Of a stretch of 64,000 nt of DNA, positions 12,901-19,747 are shown piece by piece. The stretch's first letter is position 1. Each line of letters begins with the position of its first letter. The stretch is from assembly GCA_020310875.1 (NCBI GenBank), contig CM035407.1, forward strand, positions 202,192,153 to 202,256,152, read 5' to 3'. The position numbers were made by a program, and so were the translations under genes. Below the pieces are notes generated by a model that saw nothing but the letters and a program-made list of their open reading frames with translations, was not told the origin of the DNA and searched no databases. Source of the DNA: Ceratopteris richardii. Its lineage: Eukaryota > Streptophyta > Polypodiopsida > Polypodiales > Pteridaceae.

Positions 12901-15900
12901 CAGCTGAACGAAATTATACCACAACGGAGAGAGAAGGCTTAGGCATGGTATACGCTGTGAAGAAGTTTAGACACTATCTATTGGCCAATAAGTTCAAGTT
13001 TTTCACTGATCATCAAGCCTTACTATATTTGGTCAATAAACCCTGCAATACAGGCCGTTTGGTGAGATGGTTCCTCTTACTAATGGAATACGACTTTGAA
13101 GTGGTTGTCAGGAAAGGTAGAACCCATCTTAGGGCAGACCATCTTTCTCGCATCACTTCAGGAGAGCCACCGCAAGGAGTGTCTGATGAATTGCCCGATG
13201 CTTATCTGTTCAATTTGGAAGTTGTTCCTAAATGGGCAAACAAGTTGGTACCAGTCCTAACCTTCGGTCCTGCAAATAAGAATGTGAAAACAAGCAAAGA
13301 AGAAATTGTAAAATCTCAAAAGTATCAAATATTGGCCGGAAGTATGTACAAGCAAGATACCGAGGGCGTATTAGCTTGTTGTGTTGAGGACGACGAACAT
13401 ACTAGTTGGATGCAACAAGCCCATGAGGGACTGCTAGGAAATCACTACTCTAAACAACGAACATTGCAGAATCTAAAACGTTTAGGAGTGTATTGGCCTA
13501 GCATGGACAAGGAAATACAGGAGTGGATCCAAAATTGTCCAGTGTGCCAGAAGAGACCCCCAGTGGAGCATGCCACTCTTTATCATGTGTCATTAATCCC
13601 AGATTGGAGTGCTCCATTGGTTGAGTTCATGAGATCGGGAACATTACCCAATCAGGCTAGTCTTGCAAGAAAACGGAGCATGGAGCAAGAGGCGCAAGAC
13701 TATGCCTTAGTAGGAGACAACCTATATCGAAGAGGCAAGGATGGTTACCTAAGACTGTGCGTTCATGAATCAGACTACTTGAAAGTCTTAGAAACTGCAC
13801 ACAGCGGTGCTGCAGGTGGACACTTTGGGCCTGACAGAGTAATTAAGACCATTTTATTCTCAGGACTTTGGTGGCCCACTCTTCATATGGATGCACATAC
13901 TTATGTGAAGAAATGTGACACATGCCAACGTGCCCAATATCCGATAAGAAAAGACGAGATGCCCTTAAGGCCAATGATGGGAGGACGTGCATTTTCAAAG
14001 TGGGGTATAGACTTTGTTGGTCCTATTAACCCCCCAGCTAGAAACTCCCATGCAGAATACATTATTGTAGCCACAGATTACCTTACTAAGTGGGTGGAAG
14101 TAAAAGCCACGACAAAGAATGATGCTCAAACGACGGCTAAGTTCTTATTCGAAAATGTGTTCACTAGATATGGGTTACCAATAGAGTTGGTTAGTGATAG
14201 AGGTACGCACTTCTTGAATGAGGTCATTGAACATCTCCTTCAAGAATTCATGGTCATACACAAGAAGTCTGCCCCTTATCACCCACAAGCCAACGGACAG
14301 GCCGAGAGCACGAATAAGATCCTATGTAACGTATTAACAAAACTTGTAAATAATAAACGCTCTGATTGGGACAAACAACTTCATCATGCTGTTTGGGCAT
14401 ACCGAGTTGCCTACAAAACGGTACTCAATGCTACCCCATTTCAGATGGTCTTTGGACAGAATGCCGTGCTACCATTGGACTTCTTAATCCCAGCCTTGAA
14501 AGTAGCACAAGAGTATGAGTGGAATGGACATGAGTTGTCTTCCAGGATCTTTGATCTAGAACGCTTAGGTGAGACGAGGCTACGGGCAGCAGCAGGCATT
14601 TATGCTGCAAAGAAAAGGCAAAAGGCATACTTTGATGCCCATGTAAAGGATAAAGGATTGAAGGAAGGAGATCTAGTGCTGGTTTATACGCTAAAGCAAC
14701 ATGCCCGCAAATTGGAGAAACGAGGATATGGACCCATGATCATTAATAGACTCTCCACTAGCGGTGCAGTTCAATTGGCCACTTTAGAAGGTGATATCCT
14801 ACCAAACTATATTAGTGGTTGTCGAGTCAAGTTATATCAAGAACCTCTTACAGAGGAAATGCTCACGAGACTCAACACTACTAAGAAGCGAAAAGAAGAG
14901 GAGTTAAGGGTTAGAGAGGAAGCACAAGCAGAGGCTAGAGAGCGCATCAGAAGAAATAAGTTACGGCGGCTAGGCCTAGATGTCAACACAAAAGCTCCAA
15001 AATATCACATGGACATGTGCCAAAAATCGGGCATAACTACTTCTCGAATAATTGATCGACGGCCCTTTGTGACTATAGAGGTAGGACAAGGAAAGAGTGT
15101 AAGGACTGTGAGAGCATTGGTTGACTCAGGAGCAGCAACTAGTGCCGTTAGACTTTCATACTGCCAAGACCTGCATTTGGACATCAAGCCTATAGAAGCC
15201 TATCTCATAGGATTGGGAGGCGTGGAAACACCCTATTTGGGCGAGGTGGAACTTCCCATCTACCTTCAAGATGTTCCAATAAAAGTCAAAATGCTAGTGT
15301 GTCATGATGAGGACCTCACAGAACCACTTGTCTTGGGTCAAGACTGGATTTACGACCATGCTGTCAACTTGAACCTAAGAAGTCAACTTCTTCAAGTGTG
15401 GGTATATAGTCAATGCATTACATTAGAATTGGAGACTCGCATGCCCACTGAAACTGACACCACACCCTCTCTTTGTTCCTCTAAGGCTAATCTTCTTGAA
15501 CAAGATGTTGTAGATGTCAAAAGCTCTATGATCCAGACGGACGCAATCACGGAAGGACAGTCGCAAAGTCAAGATGGACCTTCTTCTTGTCTTCTAAAGA
15601 GCAAAGCATCCACAGGAGCTCAACCTCAGAAACAAGCAACACAGAGCAAGACAGCCAATCTATCAAATAGACAAAGAGCCTTCAAGAGCAAAGAAGCGTT
15701 GGGCATGACACAGATCTGGGTAAAGAAAGGAGTACAACCATCGATGCTGCCTCAAAGCCTCCCACCCAACCAGATCGACCATGGCAATAGAAAGACCAAA
15801 CACCCACGAAAGGCTCAAGCTCGAAGACTCCAACAAATTTGGGTACCGAAGCTATCAAAGAAAGCCGACCACAATCAGGTACAAATTTGGACGCCTAAAA

Positions 15901-16316
15901 AATTAGCTACTGCTCAACAAGGGCGATTACAGATGTGGGTACCCAAGAAGCTCTTACACGTACAAAGGCCTATGCTCCCCACCATGCAAAAGGCCTCAAC
16001 AAAGAAGCCAAGGAAAGCCAAGGGTAAGAACAGAGCACAAAGACCAAAAGAAGATAAACTCAACCCTTCTACAAAAATAAGCAGGCACTCACCCAGGATA
16101 TGGGTTTGGAAGCCAAAAGCACAAGCAACATCCACAGAACCAAGGGGCCAACCACACTGGATACCAAAGTTTGGACAGCATCCAAAGAAGAACTGGCCTG
16201 AGGTGATCTCTACAGGGCCAAATACTATTCTGAAATGGGTCCCAATCCGGAGGATTACATCATTTCGAGATCGGATAGACACCTCCAATCAAAGAATTCA
16301 TCAAGTATACAAGTAA
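6960..16316 (+). CDS. gag-pol: gypsy-A1 Gag-Pol polyprotein, intact, 3,118 aa
   Basis: One open frame encodes the whole replication machinery. Gag core is about 330-500 (MKNYFDGFGDPYDHVAEF). Three knuckles of C-X2-C-X3-H-X4-C spacing start near 556, 757 and 787, with a Q/Y-rich stretch near 605-645. Retropepsin 1 has DSGAG at 1234 and ILGRPF near 1305. An acidic linker follows. RT runs from about 1650 with YVDD at 1803-1806. RNase H has an HVHVDAS motif with the Asp at 1949. Integrase has two tandem H2C2 fingers (2155-2196 and 2281-2322) and catalytic D2351, D2413, E2449, a D-61-D-35-E spacing. A second retropepsin-like domain has DSGAATS at 2722 and LGQDWI near 2793. A basic tail (2917-3105) has about seven IWVPK-like repeats. 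The ATG starting MNLRSGRHLG is supported by the same N-terminus in gypsy-A2. No frameshift separates gag from pol, so how Gag is produced in excess is unclear. Confidence 0.95.
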   Translation: MNLRSGRHLGKDRQSIRSSEASVNHTSKSWAQQLSGYPYTRSSETSDSEMSFSMERPTRSSGIAYLQTPEGPYKTQLEYIRTNQLGARIYEDGLRRSVVQLRNSDQSFGLEHPVVKFEEGAYIDKEGTMYVVTNLPDRTDEFGNIIPENEIGDLEQGDLGGEPKTPRGKSVLTRVLTPEWIPQDNKSIELFLNRETEEAFWRFRPDQPSPVVTIYEFKDPETPGKVVYLDHTSQKLFLVSDHDRHAYTWQGESIFPPPRSNVSQGLQGAGSFKAHETQRERTRERPEVSFAYTIGRDRSGYGTERLERERHRVHRHQRDDREFPLPRPREHSRTLRPSQVVKTMKNYFDGFGDPYDHVAEFKQVLRAEQVEDLFTQFEAFGLTLKGTALAWFQPLNSRNYREIGQLLEEFIVEFSKSGIRHNTSSLIHNFKQTPQETVRLAGRRFRQYLERCPAPELPTSAKQVALFLDGLLSTKLRSYVYLKEPRSIEECIRMCIDIEDNLGEELGLSKLYKDSDSSTSHTSRASTEIDEIAEQVAKKLGVQNRQMPRVTSVKRCYMCGGDHMANVCPLTTQPQGNPNALYCTIERKYTNHTAQDCPYNRQAVKQNYQQPYQQGRYQNQYQQPYYRPQQYQPQYQQQYQAPYRPQPVLGNQPPAPANVIPVKYMMAEENSNRALVPLTPLIPENDFHAHGSDYVQEDSPHAYYIESPEQSEISQCQYETPPMEQNWEPEYSNVMYTNPNPRPQLRQVRPQAPRGPCFRCQGDHFIRECPHQPALGIGQNITIQGFCPECGKEHLPRECPRNPSSAPKVTPINVVGLVTDSSSSSSNVAPVQAVTRAQAAQQAKPAEQSESSEAGEPSKRKPRTWKDTREKANRKWNKKLAELEESLRDTKTKIEDIASQSSSHAEAPSTSPHSTPPPIVNNPQPGSVLADPTPEGLDMMFKAYQARLQEGPTAANLDKSYPRADLEIERMKMCMKMVEQAQAILETSQKLNQTNSVKPDLHFQGLLERLEQLVNKPQISLPPQAQPVIERGSSPPMGAYVPNSTDAGIPPSIQQYSQEFLREIQEEKWAKEKGNSPPIPEIDDLHDQFPQDIPSIYGDQAEQQEDERLDFESNSLQELPHYTGPWESESLQIRAPTILVRKEDSVIPRNTDIVKNTKVQCHLTVEELLKAKPELWNHVKDQVPELESNMPKVGSKQKVPEIPLDKIGDMSEGEEGNTYLPITYQGYTTKAIVDSGAGVAIATTSLWKRWGKPTLRPTRMKLQMADGHFERPLGLLEGITLTTCGVEFEHTFAICDFEKNNVYEMILGRPFLRQLQIVQDWGTNSLYLQHLGVTTKVNLKDYAFRDVPPLQWNPIHKAKEDSISVHSGSSPDPSWLHEDTHLWVCKVAEEEEKRLKAREEGTPPGDRPIKDPAYTPMIFPDEEFEPHGWAEILATMDIAVNEEQWTPHCDEEGYDISVFMCQPLLEECDPSEFIEGEENDDDLESIVMDTYFDSEEHYLEDIGVLTQKEEEPLTSIKTINSKEGSEGGQKKKKRKAVKQEEEESLFEVPENFKKYEVEDRKILVRMPKREAIIGEAYDNKEKTKKIVVTIEGNEERCTYIGDDLSAKEEAELVALLREYRDVFAWHYRDLKGVDPKICSHTIPMTADAKPTKQKPYTYNDNYAAKIKEEIDRLIEAGFIYEIEHTEWVSPIVVVPKKNGKLRVCINLKKVNAATIRDSYPLPITEHLLERVAGKEVYSFLDGFSGYNQVAIAPEDQHKTAFATEWGIFAFRVMPFGLTNAPATFQRLMCHVFKEFLRKSLEVYVDDLCAHSQQRSYHIPELRQIFNKCRDYRVCLNPEKCVFMVRQGKILGHIVSKNGISTDEDKVRAIAKLPRPRNVKEVQAFMGHCGYYRRFIHMYAIIAKPLYGLLTNFEWNEECENSFNELKRRLCSAPILTTPDWSKPFHVHVDASNHAIGCVLAQPTGEGNLDLPIAYASRQLNAAERNYTTTEREGLGMVYAVKKFRHYLLANKFKFFTDHQALLYLVNKPCNTGRLVRWFLLLMEYDFEVVVRKGRTHLRADHLSRITSGEPPQGVSDELPDAYLFNLEVVPKWANKLVPVLTFGPANKNVKTSKEEIVKSQKYQILAGSMYKQDTEGVLACCVEDDEHTSWMQQAHEGLLGNHYSKQRTLQNLKRLGVYWPSMDKEIQEWIQNCPVCQKRPPVEHATLYHVSLIPDWSAPLVEFMRSGTLPNQASLARKRSMEQEAQDYALVGDNLYRRGKDGYLRLCVHESDYLKVLETAHSGAAGGHFGPDRVIKTILFSGLWWPTLHMDAHTYVKKCDTCQRAQYPIRKDEMPLRPMMGGRAFSKWGIDFVGPINPPARNSHAEYIIVATDYLTKWVEVKATTKNDAQTTAKFLFENVFTRYGLPIELVSDRGTHFLNEVIEHLLQEFMVIHKKSAPYHPQANGQAESTNKILCNVLTKLVNNKRSDWDKQLHHAVWAYRVAYKTVLNATPFQMVFGQNAVLPLDFLIPALKVAQEYEWNGHELSSRIFDLERLGETRLRAAAGIYAAKKRQKAYFDAHVKDKGLKEGDLVLVYTLKQHARKLEKRGYGPMIINRLSTSGAVQLATLEGDILPNYISGCRVKLYQEPLTEEMLTRLNTTKKRKEEELRVREEAQAEARERIRRNKLRRLGLDVNTKAPKYHMDMCQKSGITTSRIIDRRPFVTIEVGQGKSVRTVRALVDSGAATSAVRLSYCQDLHLDIKPIEAYLIGLGGVETPYLGEVELPIYLQDVPIKVKMLVCHDEDLTEPLVLGQDWIYDHAVNLNLRSQLLQVWVYSQCITLELETRMPTETDTTPSLCSSKANLLEQDVVDVKSSMIQTDAITEGQSQSQDGPSSCLLKSKASTGAQPQKQATQSKTANLSNRQRAFKSKEALGMTQIWVKKGVQPSMLPQSLPPNQIDHGNRKTKHPRKAQARRLQQIWVPKLSKKADHNQVQIWTPKKLATAQQGRLQMWVPKKLLHVQRPMLPTMQKASTKKPRKAKGKNRAQRPKEDKLNPSTKISRHSPRIWVWKPKAQATSTEPRGQPHWIPKFGQHPKKNWPEVISTGPNTILKWVPIRRITSFRDRIDTSNQRIHQVYK

Positions 16317-16384
16317 CATCAAAAGCCTCGACCAGCAGCAACCATGTGCCTTTGGCATAACCTTGTCATTTGCACCATTCAGGT

Positions 16385-16438
16385 CATGCATTTCCAAAGT
16401 ATGCATCAATATAGGGCCACCTTACATGGCCGTGCATA
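16385..16438 (+). repeat. Direct repeat in gypsy-A1 3' UTR, copy 1
   Basis: It starts CATGCATTT and contains ATAGGGCCAC and GGCCGTGCATA. It matches 16817-16868 with a few substitutions and a small gap. TGCAC-CAT sequence upstream of both copies suggests the duplication may be longer. Confidence 0.75.
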
Positions 16439-16536
16439 GACACAATTGAGAAATCCCAGGCACATGAGACACAATTTTCACATGAAAAATATTTTATTGA
16501 TACTAACCTCTTTCTTCTTGTTTCATTCCATTGTTC

Positions 16537-16537
<1 letters not shown>

Positions 16538-16570
<33 letters not shown>
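16538..16570 (+). repeat. A33 homopolymer in gypsy-A1 3' UTR
   Basis: 33 consecutive A residues between the two direct repeats. It could be a slippage product or the trace of an internal poly(A) tail. The Lys-rich frames over it are artefacts. Confidence 0.95.
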
Positions 16571-16572
<2 letters not shown>

Positions 16573-16816
16573 ATGTGCTTGGAAGTGCTCATCAGCGAAC
16601 TTCCAGCAAGGACATCCCTCAACAAAAAGGACAAGCCGACGGTCAAACATCATGAGGGAACCACAACACGAAGAGATGAAGATCAACGGACCTGTCACCA
16701 TGGTAAGACGTGTATGTTTCAACAACACTATAACCATGATAGATTAGGAAACCTCTTCGTCAGCATACCCTTGAGCACTTAGCTCAAGACCCAATCTCTT
16801 GCACCATACTTCTTGC

Positions 16817-16868
16817 CATGCATTTTCCAAGTACGCATATATAGGGCCACATTACAAGGCCATGCATA
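16817..16868 (+). repeat. Direct repeat in gypsy-A1 3' UTR, copy 2
   Basis: It starts CATGCATTTT and contains ATAGGGCCAC and GGCCATGCATA. It is the partner of 16385-16438, about 430 bp downstream. Confidence 0.75.
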
Positions 16869-17298
16869 AGGCACATAATTTGTTCAACCCATGCACTAAT
16901 GCACTTAACCATCATCCATTATGGGTTACAAGTACTTGGCACGAAAACTATGAAAGCCATCTTTGGAAGAATCAGAGGACATCACGGTGACCACTACAAG
17001 AACAAGGGAGCCATCCACCACCGAGAGTTGCTCACAATCAACATTGACCACATCCTTTGAGCAGCTAGCAGTTTTGGAAAACTCACAAATGCACCACCCA
17101 GATGGAATACAAGGCAGAAGTACGTACAAAGGGACTAGAAACTGCAAGAGATAACAGTCGCAAAGTGAAGAACCAGACAAACGACCAGGATACATGGGGA
17201 AGAGGGATCGCTCTTGTTGCACGTAACGGACACTACCTCTCAATGTACTACATGGAACAACCACGACAACAAGGGTCTGTCAGGGACGACAGACTCAC

Positions 17299-17310
17299 GA
17301 GGGGGGGGAG
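17299..17310 (+). other. gypsy-A1 polypurine tract
   Basis: GAGGGGGGGGAG ends one base before the TGTTGAAG start of the 3' LTR, the expected primer for plus-strand DNA synthesis. Confidence 0.9.
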
Positions 17311-17939
17311 TGTTGAAGCTTAAGGTCAAGGACAAAGCATGGAAGCGCACCAAGGAAGTGGACACACAAGAAGAAGGAGCAAGTAGGGAGCTCCAAGAAG
17401 CACATGTCAAATTTTCAAAAGAAATCCCTACAAAAATAGTGATTTTTATCACTAAAAACCATTATAAATACCATTTTTCATTTTTGTAACTCCATTTTGT
17501 CCAAGCCGAGGAGTCCTCGAGCTTGAGGAGTATTAGATCTACCATCCTACCAATTTTCATGATTTTTAGACTCCGTTTGAGCCCCCAAATAAGCCCTGGA
17601 ACCTATTTTTTAACTAGGCCGGACACTAGGTCTGGACAGGGCCAAAACCACTCAAAAACTATAAAAAGGGCTGGAGAGCTCATTTTTGGGGGTGGCTTGT
17701 TGTAGATTTCAGTTTTGTAAGAGAGCTCTTTGGTAATTGAAGCTTTCCATTGTTCCACTCTTTGCTCTTACCTTGTGCGCGTGTGTGTGTATGTGTGTGC
17801 ATGCTTGTGTGCTTTCACTCACGCACTTGTGCCATCACTTGCTCGCGGTCTTCATACCGGTCCTCACGTCTCCACGGATTGACATTTATGAGGTGTATCT
17901 CCTCACGTTGGTACTCACCATTGTGCTAGAGTGACACCA
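17311..17939 (+). repeat. gypsy-A1 3' LTR
   Basis: 629 bp, matching the 5' LTR end to end. Private base: A at 17464 where the other two LTRs have G. It is not followed by host DNA. It is followed by AATTTGG, the bases that follow the 5' LTR inside the element (spacer AATT plus the first 3 nt of the PBS). Confidence 0.93.
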
Positions 17940-17949
17940 AATTTGGTAC

Positions 17950-17967
17950 TCCCCGGCAACGGCGCCA
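17950..17967 (-). other. Extra PBS attached to the inverted LTR
   Basis: The reverse complement is the same 18-nt tRNA-Asp PBS as at 5506-5523, spaced by AATT from the inverted LTR. The inverted unit is thus LTR plus PBS, the composition of plus-strand strong-stop DNA. Base 17949 (C) also matches the leader base after the PBS; beyond it the match stops. Confidence 0.9.
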
Positions 17968-17971
17968 AATT

Positions 17972-18600
17972 TGGTGTCACTCTAGCACAATGGTGAGTAC
18001 CAACGTGAGGAGATACACCTCATAAATGTCAATCCGTGGAGACGTGAGGACCGGTATGAAGACCGCGAGCAAGTGATGGCACAAGTGCGTGAGTGAAAGC
18101 ACACAAGCATGCACACACATACACACACACGCGCACAAGGTAAGAGCAAAGAGTGGAACAATGGAAAGCTTCAATTACCAAAGAGCTCTCTTACAAAACT
18201 GAAATCTACAACAAGCCACCCCCAAAAATGAGCTCTCCAGCCCTTTTTATAGTTTTTGAGTGGTTTTGGCCCTGTCCAGACCTAGTGTCCGGCCTAGTTA
18301 AAAAATAGGTTCCAGGGCTTATTTGGGGGCTCAAACGGAGTCTAAAAATCATGAAAATTGGTAGGATGGTAGATCTAATACTCCTCAAGCTCGAGGACTC
18401 CTCGGCTTGGACAAAATGGAGTTACAAAAATGAAAAATGGTATTTACAATGGTTTTTAGTGATAAAAATCACTATTTTTGTAGGGATTTCTTTTGAAAAT
18501 TTGACATGTGCTTCTTGGAGCTCCCTACTTGCTCCTTCTTCTTGTGTGTCCACTTCCTTGGTGCGCTTCCATGCTTTGTCCTTGACCTTAAGCTTCAACA
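17972..18600 (-). repeat. Third, inverted LTR of gypsy-A1
   Basis: 629 bp in opposite orientation, starting at 18600 with TGTTGAAG and ending at 17972. At both positions where the 5' and 3' LTRs differ it carries the majority base (G-equivalent at 18447, C-equivalent at 18041). TSD TGTAC follows at 18601. Its promoter points left, through the 3' LTR and antisense to gag-pol. Confidence 0.93.
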
Positions 18601-18605
18601 TGTAC
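18601..18605. repeat. TSD TGTAC, right copy
   Basis: It abuts the CTTCAACA end of the inverted LTR. Joining 4872 to 18606 restores a continuous copia-A LTR. Confidence 0.85.
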
Positions 18606-19739
18606 CTTGGAAGATCACTCTCAAAAAGATAGATCAAAACATATAAGTTGGAGTTAGCTCAGAGGTGAAAACTTGCTATTCTTGGTTCATACACCTGTCC
18701 AATGTTTTACATAATTCTCTGAGCACACCAGCAATTAGCTTAATTCCTCTTGGGGAAGTCTAGTTAGCTTAAAGAGCTAACTTTCAAGAGTAATCTCATC
18801 AAAAATAACAAAGCACACACTGAGAATGAGTTTTAACAAGTGATGACATCATCCCGATTTTCACGGGCTGCTACAGAAATAGACCAGTGAGCAGCAAAAT
18901 CACCATAACTCAAAATGTAGATATCCAATGATTATGAAAATTTGTATGGTTATACTAGACAGTAAGTTGAATCCAACAAGCTTTAAATCACTGAATTTGG
19001 ATAAGTAATCACTGAGAAACACCTCTGACAAGATGAGTGAAAAAGTCGGGTACCTGACAGAGAGGTGAAGATGAACAGACCCTGTTGACTTCAAATGAAC
19101 ATAACTGAAGATTGCAACATCCAAATGACATGAAAATTTATGAGCATATAGTAGACTTATAGAGCTAACTTTACCAAGTTAAGTCACTGAAAATGATGCA
19201 CCAAGCTCAGAGAAAACATCTCTGCAAGCTGACTAAGAAAACTGAGAGTAATGGCAGTGAGTAGTACACTTCACAAGAACATGGAAAGATGAACTCAAAT
19301 AATCATGAAAATGAAAGTATATTGCTTGTACAATACAATGACTTACTGATACATATGTTTGCCTTGTAATCACACCTTGATATGGCATGAAGCCCAGCTC
19401 TTGGAGGTCTTCACATAGGTCTCTCTAACCACGACTAAAACTGCCATCTATTTATAGTTGAGTTTGGGAGGATAACTTCCCTCAATCACTCTCCAATCAA
19501 TCGATGATTGATTTGATTCTCTACCTACCACAAATCACGAATTTTTGGCTCCTCTTTCCATTCTTGATCAAGTGGACTCAACCACTTAAGATTCTCTTAC
19601 TTTTACATTAAGTAAACTCTTCAAAAGTTACAAGAGGTAGTTCACAAGTGAACTTTACATAGTCTTCTTTTTAAGGCTTCTTTTATGACTTTGTGAGACT
19701 CAAGCCAATACTTAGGCTTGTCATAGACTTGCTCCAACA
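18606..19739 (-). repeat. copia-A 5' LTR, outer (5') part
   Basis: 1,134 bp. On the minus strand it starts TGTTGGAGCAAG at 19739 and has a TATAAATAG box near 19445-19455. It continues across the gypsy-A1 insertion to 4737. No matching 3' LTR is in the window, so the ends rest on the TG start, the position of the PBS and the TATA box. Confidence 0.7.
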
Positions 19740-19747
19740 GTTACTAA

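Larger units (their letters stand above)
16317..17298 (+). other. gypsy-A1 3' untranslated region
   Basis: 982 bp between the gag-pol stop and the polypurine tract. It holds a 33-nt poly(A) run (16538-16570) and a 54/52-bp imperfect direct repeat (16385-16438 and 16817-16868). Short frames here lack conserved motifs and I do not call genes. Confidence 0.75.
4873..18600 (+). mobile_element. gypsy-A1, three-LTR Ty3/gypsy element with intact gag-pol
   Basis: The order is: LTR (4873-5501), PBS (5506-5523), leader with palindromic array, gag-pol (6960-16316), 3' UTR, polypurine tract (17299-17310), LTR (17311-17939), a 32-bp PBS-derived spacer, and an inverted LTR (17972-18600). The three LTRs are each 629 bp and differ at only two positions that I found. 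TSD TGTAC flanks the whole unit, so the third LTR is part of the inserted molecule. Integrase follows RNase H, which places it in Ty3/gypsy. I see no chromodomain-like C-terminus. The intact ORF and near-identical LTRs imply a very recent insertion. Confidence 0.92.
17311..18600. repeat. 1,290-bp LTR palindrome with 18-nt loop
   Basis: Left arm 17311-17946 (LTR + AATTTGG) and right arm 17965-18600 (CCAAATT + inverted LTR) are each 636 bp. I found one mismatch (17464/18447). The loop, 17947-17964, is TACTCCCCGGCAACGGCG, which is mostly PBS complement. A transcript crossing this would fold into a long hairpin. Confidence 0.93.
519..19739 (-). mobile_element. copia-A, Ty1/copia element on the minus strand, split by gypsy-A1
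   Basis: The element has a copia-order polyprotein (gag, protease, integrase, RT, RNase H) at 519-4717, an initiator tRNA-Met PBS at 4722-4733 and a 5' LTR of about 1,270 bp. The LTR starts TGTTGGAGC at 19739 and ends CTCTTCA at 4737. Gypsy-A1 (4873-18600) sits inside this LTR. The 3' LTR is absent because the element is cut at 518/519. The 5 bp outside the LTR start are GTTAC (19740-19744); the partner TSD is off-window. Confidence 0.8.

Noticed and set aside
15420..16316. Envelope-like gene at the 3' end of gypsy-A1
   Set aside because: The tail is basic and Trp/Pro/Lys-rich with no signal peptide, transmembrane segment or furin-like site, and it is in frame with pol.
16446..16782. Lysine-rich and phenylalanine-rich frames on both strands
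   Set aside because: They are translations of the A33 tract in the 3' UTR.
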